From contig JAQXFA010000126.1 of assembly GCA_029250565.1 (NCBI GenBank), positions 1-9,576 on the forward strand: a stretch of DNA of 9,576 bases, written 5' to 3'. The position numbers were made by a program, and so were the translations under genes. The notes under the pieces are model-generated. The model searched no databases. It was given only the letters and a program-made list of their open reading frames with translations, and was not told the DNA's origin. Shown here piece after piece: positions 6,262 through 9,576 of the stretch. The first letter of the stretch is position 1. Each line of letters begins with the position of its first letter. Origin of the DNA: Candidatus Thalassarchaeaceae archaeon (GTDB lineage Archaea > Thermoplasmatota > Poseidoniia > Poseidoniales > Thalassarchaeaceae).

Positions 6262-7588
6262 ACATGGCATTGCGTTGTTTACGCTTATTATTCTGCTAGT
6301 GCCTCTCTTTGCACCAGTTGTTTCAGCCCAAGATGCTCCACACATTGGAGTTGATAGTTCAAGAGCTGACAGGCTAGATTTAGACAATGATGGTGATCGG
6401 GATACCATCAGAATCGTCTATCTTCTCAACACGACCTCACACTATGCCGAGGCAGCAGTTCAAATTGATGTGGAACATGCAGGCATGACACTCACGTTTT
6501 GGGATAATCTCACCTTCAACCGTACGAGCCCATACTTCGGTTCAACAGATGTTCAGGCCTGGGGTGATGGTACTTTTATTGTTAGAATGAAGGTATGGGA
6601 CGCTGAGTCTAACATGATAGTTTTCTCAGAAGATTTTGGTGAATATGAATTGATGGCAAGCCTCTCTGCGCCTTACTTAAGATTTGATTTAGAGGCAGCA
6701 TCTACTATTTTCTTGGGTGATGATTGTGTGGTTGAAAGGGTGTTCCTCGATGAGATAGGTGATATCTATGGTGCGACTGGTGTTATCTCCCTAAGTGGTA
6801 CACCGTGGCTTGTCCCTGGTGACCTTTCAGATATTGATTGCTCAACTTGGCCTGCTCGTGATTATCACTTGGAAATGTTTTACCAAAACACTCTTGGATT
6901 CTCAACTTCAGCAACTAAAGATTTCACCATTCACTCACTACCTCCACCTGTATTCACACTCAATGTGTCTGGTAATAATGACGAAGTTGGCTCACCATGT
7001 ACTGTGGCTATTGAACCATCAATTGGAACTGTAATGGCACTGATGGCTGTTGAGTGGGAAATCACAGATCCTCGGGGAGAAGAAGTTTCTGTCCCTGGTT
7101 TTTCAACAGTTGATTGCCGTCTTTGGCAAGTAGGATTCAGTAAGGTCAGAGTCACTGTGACTTCACCAGAAGGGCAATCAACTCGAGGAGCATTCAATCT
7201 TGTTCGCTTACCGCCTATTGGCGAAGTATCCGCTGAAGTTCTAGAAGCAGCAGGGCCTGAAAATATGTGGCCAGAACGTTCGCTTGGTGAAGAATATGAA
7301 CCAACACCATTCTTCGGTGGGTCAATATTAGCAGCCCAAGGGGTTGTTTTGATTATTGGAATCGGGATTGCAATTTTGTTGGGATTATTTGGCGGTGCAA
7401 TGTGGAATCGTCGGGGTGAGGAAGAAATGGCATTTGGTGATGTTAATGCTATGGCATTAGAACCCGACTCTGATGGTTTGCCATCTTACGTAGATCCAAC
7501 AGGAGTTTACTGGCGACAACATCCTGATGGTGCTGTTGATTGGTTTGATCAAGTGTCTGGACAATGGGTGTCTTACTCAGAAGTCTAG
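6239..7588 (+). CDS. Secreted, membrane-anchored envelope protein with duplicated Cys-containing beta domains and aromatic inner tail
   Basis: This protein of about 449 residues was not recognised as a named family. A signal peptide covers residues 1-30 (IALFTLIILLVPLFAPVVSA, cleavage before QD). The first outer domain has a calcium-loop-like DLDNDGDRDT at 47-56. Two similar beta-rich segments follow (about 141-233 and 235-325), each with a cysteine pair (C163/C201, C254/C293) whose second cysteine lies in IDCSTW or VDCRLW. A helix at about 362-389 is followed by NRRGEEE, so the 60-residue tail is cytoplasmic. The tail ends in an aromatic motif with YWRQHPDG, DWFDQ and GQWVSY. The gene overlaps the 3' end of the calcium-repeat gene. 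Possible starts are ATG 6239, GTG 6245 and TTG 6254; the TTG has the best-placed GGTGA, but all give a usable signal peptide. Overlap and shared topology suggest that the two proteins work together at the surface. Confidence 0.82.
   Translation: MGVKSLNKHGIALFTLIILLVPLFAPVVSAQDAPHIGVDSSRADRLDLDNDGDRDTIRIVYLLNTTSHYAEAAVQIDVEHAGMTLTFWDNLTFNRTSPYFGSTDVQAWGDGTFIVRMKVWDAESNMIVFSEDFGEYELMASLSAPYLRFDLEAASTIFLGDDCVVERVFLDEIGDIYGATGVISLSGTPWLVPGDLSDIDCSTWPARDYHLEMFYQNTLGFSTSATKDFTIHSLPPPVFTLNVSGNNDEVGSPCTVAIEPSIGTVMALMAVEWEITDPRGEEVSVPGFSTVDCRLWQVGFSKVRVTVTSPEGQSTRGAFNLVRLPPIGEVSAEVLEAAGPENMWPERSLGEEYEPTPFFGGSILAAQGVVLIIGIGIAILLGLFGGAMWNRRGEEEMAFGDVNAMALEPDSDGLPSYVDPTGVYWRQHPDGAVDWFDQVSGQWVSYSEV
6244..6248 (+). 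promoter_or_regulatory. GGTGA ribosome binding site inside the upstream gene, pointing to TTG 6254
   Basis: GGTGA lies within the last codons of the calcium-repeat gene, five bases before an in-frame TTG at 6254. The GT2 gene has the same motif at the same spacing, so TTG 6254 is a serious alternative to ATG 6239. Either way the start lies before the upstream stop (6259-6261), which indicates coupled translation. Confidence 0.4.
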
Positions 7589-7616
7589 GATTGAATCAAA
7601 ACAGGGCCCTTCAATC
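7589..7616. repeat. Inverted repeat in the short gap before the MerT-like gene
   Basis: GATTGAA (7589-7595) and TTCAATC (7610-7616) are perfect complements separated by 14 bases that include the palindrome GGGCCC. The repeat begins directly after the stop codon at 7588. It could terminate or attenuate read-through, but it has no T-run and the arms are AT-rich, so the call is weak. Confidence 0.3.
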
Positions 7617-7630
7617 AATTGTTAGATGAA

Positions 7631-8086
7631 ATGAAAGAATCGGCAGGCGTTTGTGAGATGGTTCAAGATTCAACACTAGATGAGGACATAATTTCGGAAG
7701 TAAAATCGCTGTGGAAAGTTATCGGGCTTGGGGCTGTTACTGCCTCTATGTGCTGTCTCCCTAGCGTAGTTTGGGTTCTTTTTGCTGGTTCATCAGCAAT
7801 AGTAGCAGCCGATCAATTATCGAATGATTTGTACTATGGAATTGCCCGTCCAATTGTTTACGCTATTGCAATCGCCATGGTCAGTGCCGGCTTAGTAATT
7901 CATTTCCGTAGTAGTGGAATCTGTACTCTTGACCAAGTAAAGAAGGATAGGAGACGAATAATCAATACGACTTTGGCGGTATTAACTACCACTTTCGTTA
8001 TTTATTTCATTTGGAATTACATAATTCTAGAATTGATTGGAATTTATATTGGATTACCATGGGCTGATTCAGCCATCTGGAAATGA
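7631..8086 (+). CDS. Small three-helix membrane protein with MerT-like layout
   Basis: This protein of about 151 residues has membrane helices at about 30-57, 71-92 and 112-137. The first contains a vicinal cysteine pair, TASMCCLPSVV (C41, C42), much like the ASTCCLGPLV-type motif in helix 1 of mercuric transporter MerT. A third cysteine lies in the loop after helix 2 (SSGICTLDQVKKDRRR, C98), where MerT has its loop cysteines before helix 3. Length and helix number also fit. MerT imports Hg(II), but here no merR, merP or merA is adjacent, there is only one loop cysteine, and an acidic 28-residue N-terminus is added. A metal-ion or thiol-related membrane role is therefore only inferred. The frame opens at a TTG at 7619; ATG 7631 and ATG 7658 are both possible, and none has a strong ribosome binding site. 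Confidence 0.72.
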   Translation: MKESAGVCEMVQDSTLDEDIISEVKSLWKVIGLGAVTASMCCLPSVVWVLFAGSSAIVAADQLSNDLYYGIARPIVYAIAIAMVSAGLVIHFRSSGICTLDQVKKDRRRIINTTLAVLTTTFVIYFIWNYIILELIGIYIGLPWADSAIWK

Positions 8087-8092
8087 TTGGTT

Positions 8093-8118
8093 ACTAACAA
8101 ATCTCATTTTTTGTTGGT
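8093..8118. terminator. Candidate bidirectional terminator between convergent genes
   Basis: ACTAACAAA (8093-8101) pairs with TTTGTTGGT (8110-8118) as a 9-bp stem with one G-U wobble and an 8-nt loop. It sits between the stop of the MerT-like gene and the last codons of thiamine pyrophosphokinase, and includes a run of six T (8107-8112). Position and T-run fit termination of the rightward transcript. Confidence 0.4.
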
Positions 8119-8733
8119 TAGGAGAATGAGTGAGTCGCCTGAATGTACCTCTATGTGTATGGTGCCTTCGGATTGATTGGAAAGTCCCTTAGTTGAAAAG
8201 GTCACAATTTCATTCTTTAGATTCCATTCTGCGCCAGTCAAAGTGACGACAGATTGGCCAAAACTGAATAGTGAAAATGTGCCAGAAAATTTTTGTTCAT
8301 GATGTTGGTTGGCGTTAATTCTAGTCAACGTTGTATCTGCAAGTTCGGCTTTGATATTCAGGTTGATTGGAGCATCCGAAATAGAAGCAAGACTACCTAG
8401 TTGGTGGTCCATTCTACCACCCTCTATTCCGGCGATTTGAACTTGTAACCATTGCCGTTCAGTGCAGAGGTTAAGTGCCTTTGCAAGGTCACTTGAATTT
8501 TGTTCTTTTAGGTGTATAATTTCAGCGCCATTTTCGCGCCCCCAAACAACGTCACTTTCACTTGCTGAATCAAGGTCGCCGACAATGATGTCGGGTGCTA
8601 TATCCAGGAGTCTCAGATGCTTGAGACCGCCATCAACAGCAACCACTCTTGCAGCTGTTTCACAAGAAGTTTTTATTGTGGTTTTATCATCAATCTCTCC
8701 TGCCGCTATCAGCAGGGTTACATCTTGTTCCAC
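8104..8733 (-). CDS. Thiamine pyrophosphokinase
   Basis: The product would transfer pyrophosphate from ATP to thiamine, giving thiamine diphosphate and AMP (EC 2.7.6.2), in the cytoplasm. The 209-residue length is typical. Conserved family blocks are present in order: AVDGG at 32-36, PDIIVGDLDS at 47-56 (the acidic, Mg/ATP-binding segment), NSSDLAKAL at 79-87 (the family usually has K-x-x-T/S-D-x-x-x-A-L), and GIEGGRMDH at 102-110. The C-terminal beta domain that closes over thiamine is also recognisable: LTGAEWNL at 165-172, GLSNQSEG at 183-190, and HSGDSLILL at 197-205. The start is a GTG at 8733, since the fold begins almost at once (VTLLIAAGE) and no better codon is near. Only a weak AGGA precedes it, so leaderless initiation is possible. 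Neighbours are functionally unrelated. The related archaeal enzyme 6-hydroxymethyl-dihydropterin pyrophosphokinase is less likely given the intact DGG/GDLDS/GGRxDH set. Confidence 0.9.
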   Translation of the reverse strand: MEQDVTLLIAAGEIDDKTTIKTSCETAARVVAVDGGLKHLRLLDIAPDIIVGDLDSASESDVVWGRENGAEIIHLKEQNSSDLAKALNLCTERQWLQVQIAGIEGGRMDHQLGSLASISDAPINLNIKAELADTTLTRINANQHHEQKFSGTFSLFSFGQSVVTLTGAEWNLKNEIVTFSTKGLSNQSEGTIHIEVHSGDSLILLTNKK

Positions 8734-8831
8734 GATTGTCCTAGTGGCTGTTAACTTATTCGTTTTACTAGTCTAACGGTTCCCACATCTATTGACTACC
8801 CTTTTACAGGAACGTGTTTTCCATCGGCCCC
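8734..8831. promoter_or_regulatory. Divergent promoter region, thiamine pyrophosphokinase and propeller-like protein
   Basis: This is a 98-base gap between divergent genes. On the minus strand, AATAAGTTAA (8751-8760) lies about 18-27 bases before the GTG at 8733, the spacing expected for a TATA-type element driving a leaderless transcript. CTAGT (8741-8745) and ACTAG (8767-8771) form a spaced inverted repeat around it. For the rightward gene no clear TATA box is seen; AGGA at 8808-8811 is a weak ribosome site for a possible GTG start at 8814. No thiamine riboswitch (THI box) was recognised. Confidence 0.35.
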
Positions 8832-8841
8832 ATGGGGGCCG
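8825..8841 (+). repeat. Perfect hairpin whose loop is the start codon of the next gene
   Basis: CGGCCCC-ATG-GGGGCCG is a 7-bp stem made of G-C pairs only, and its 3-nt loop is exactly the ATG at 8832. Folded in RNA it would hold the start codon in a very stable hairpin. If translation starts instead at GTG 8814, the palindrome is internal coding sequence. Confidence 0.5.
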
Positions 8842-9576
8842 AAAGAGTAGCAAGCAGAGAGTTGCTACTTTCTTCAGCATTGATACTTTTGATGTTAATT
8901 TCAGTACTGACTCCAATCCTCTCAATATCACCAAGTGAAGAAACATCTCTAGAGGAAAACCAAGTGATTGCCCCTAGCACTTCATTTTCAAATGGCAGTG
9001 GTGAACAATTTGCTGGCCAAACTATGATTATCAACGCAACAGATTGGTTAGTTGATTCAACTCGAGGAATGGATGTTTGGCAAACAACTGCCCTGAATAC
9101 ATCTCTAACTTTTGATGAAATAGAACTTTCAAGAGATGACAGAGGTAGGGCTAGAGGTTGTTTACACCAGGATACAGGAGGTGTGTGGATTGCCACACTC
9201 GAATTTGGTGGTGGCACGACTCTTACTCAAATTGATGCTGGCGGAGTAGAACTTGGAAAGAAATGCTCAATCATTGTTGATGAGCGCGAACTGATACATA
9301 TTGCTTACACAAACGAGTCAGGATTCCTCAGGGTGGCATATCAGAGAGCAAGTGGGTTATGGAACATGAGAACTATTCAAAATGAGTCCCTAGTCTCAAA
9401 AATCACTCTTTTACTTGATTCTGACGGGGCTGAGAATGTGCTTTGGCTAGATTCTAACAATGGCCTTCATTTGTCCTCATATGGTACTTGGTGGACCCAT
9501 CAAGATTTGTTAGTTGGAACGAGGGTTGGTACGCAATATGATGCATATATTGACTCTGATGATGCCTTGAATATTT
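8832..9576 (+). CDS. Secreted protein with propeller-like repeats (3'-truncated)
   Basis: The frame is open from ATG 8832 through the right edge, with 248 residues visible and no stop. A GTG at 8814 would add six residues; a stop at 8793 limits the frame upstream. Residues 11-33 (LLLSSALILLMLISVLTPILSIS) form a signal sequence or signal anchor. From about residue 101 the sequence shows a pattern repeating every 43 residues or so: IIVDERELIHIAYTNESG...WNMRTI, LLLDSDGAENVLWLDSNNG...WWTHQDL, and the start of another, AYIDSDDALNI. An acidic D-x-D/E turn followed by a strand and a tryptophan near the end of each unit resembles blades of sialidase-like or related beta-propellers in secreted archaeal proteins. 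No catalytic residue can be assigned. It is expected outside the cell or on the surface; a C-terminal anchor like those of its neighbours may lie beyond the window. Confidence 0.75.
   Translation, partial: MGAERVASRELLLSSALILLMLISVLTPILSISPSEETSLEENQVIAPSTSFSNGSGEQFAGQTMIINATDWLVDSTRGMDVWQTTALNTSLTFDEIELSRDDRGRARGCLHQDTGGVWIATLEFGGGTTLTQIDAGGVELGKKCSIIVDERELIHIAYTNESGFLRVAYQRASGLWNMRTIQNESLVSKITLLLDSDGAENVLWLDSNNGLHLSSYGTWWTHQDLLVGTRVGTQYDAYIDSDDALNI

Noticed and set aside
8734..8831. Thiamine riboswitch upstream of thiamine pyrophosphokinase
   Set aside because: I looked for the conserved CUGAGA and ACCUGAUCUGG-type elements in the leader on the minus strand and did not find them.
8804..9217. 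Minus-strand open frame of 137 codons
   Set aside because: It overlaps the plus-strand propeller-like gene, which has a signal sequence and repeating blades and stays open to the window edge. The minus frame shows no domain.

Overview
The window looks like archaeal DNA, most probably from a marine planktonic euryarchaeon of the Marine Group II (Poseidoniales) type. This assignment is an inference. It rests on archaeal-type Shine-Dalgarno sites (GGAGGTGA, GGTGA), on large secreted proteins anchored by one C-terminal membrane helix, on a calcium-binding repeat with the signature TQWxDxDGDGxGDN, and on moderate-to-low GC with densely packed genes. No rRNA, tRNA, CRISPR array, insertion sequence or integrase is visible, and no gene-free stretch exceeds 130 bases.

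Layout, left to right. Positions 2-1669 (+) hold the 3' part of a gene for a cell-surface protein with tandem Ig/PKD-like domains, a membrane anchor and a very acidic inner tail. It converges with a family 2 glycosyltransferase of the dolichol-phosphate mannose synthase type (1683-2417, -). Across a 127-base divergent promoter region lies a family 4 glycosyltransferase (2545-3816, +) with a near-perfect ribosome binding site. Next come a 786-residue secreted protein with an N-terminal PPC-like domain, a long thrombospondin-3-like calcium-binding array and a C-terminal anchor (3901-6261, +), and an overlapping gene for a second anchored envelope protein with a short aromatic inner tail (6239-7588, +). 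A small three-helix membrane protein with a MerT-like cysteine layout follows (7631-8086, +). It converges, through a candidate bidirectional terminator, on a thiamine pyrophosphokinase (8104-8733, -). A divergently transcribed secreted protein with propeller-like repeats starts at 8832 (+) and runs off the right edge.

Taken together this is largely a cell-envelope region: four exported proteins, three of them with a visible C-terminal anchor, and two sugar transferases that could build or decorate their glycans. The exported proteins contain many N-x-S/T sequons. Thiamine pyrophosphokinase is a housekeeping gene that seems unrelated.

The most unusual observations are the following. A perfect 7-bp stem has the initiation codon of the right-edge gene as its 3-nt loop. 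A second perfect 7-bp hairpin sits one base before the start of the calcium-binding protein gene, next to a second palindrome. The calcium array contains eight cysteine pairs, seven of them with exactly 13 residues between. The neighbouring protein contains a duplicated C-x(37-38)-DC-x-W module. I see no clearly new defence or mobile system here.
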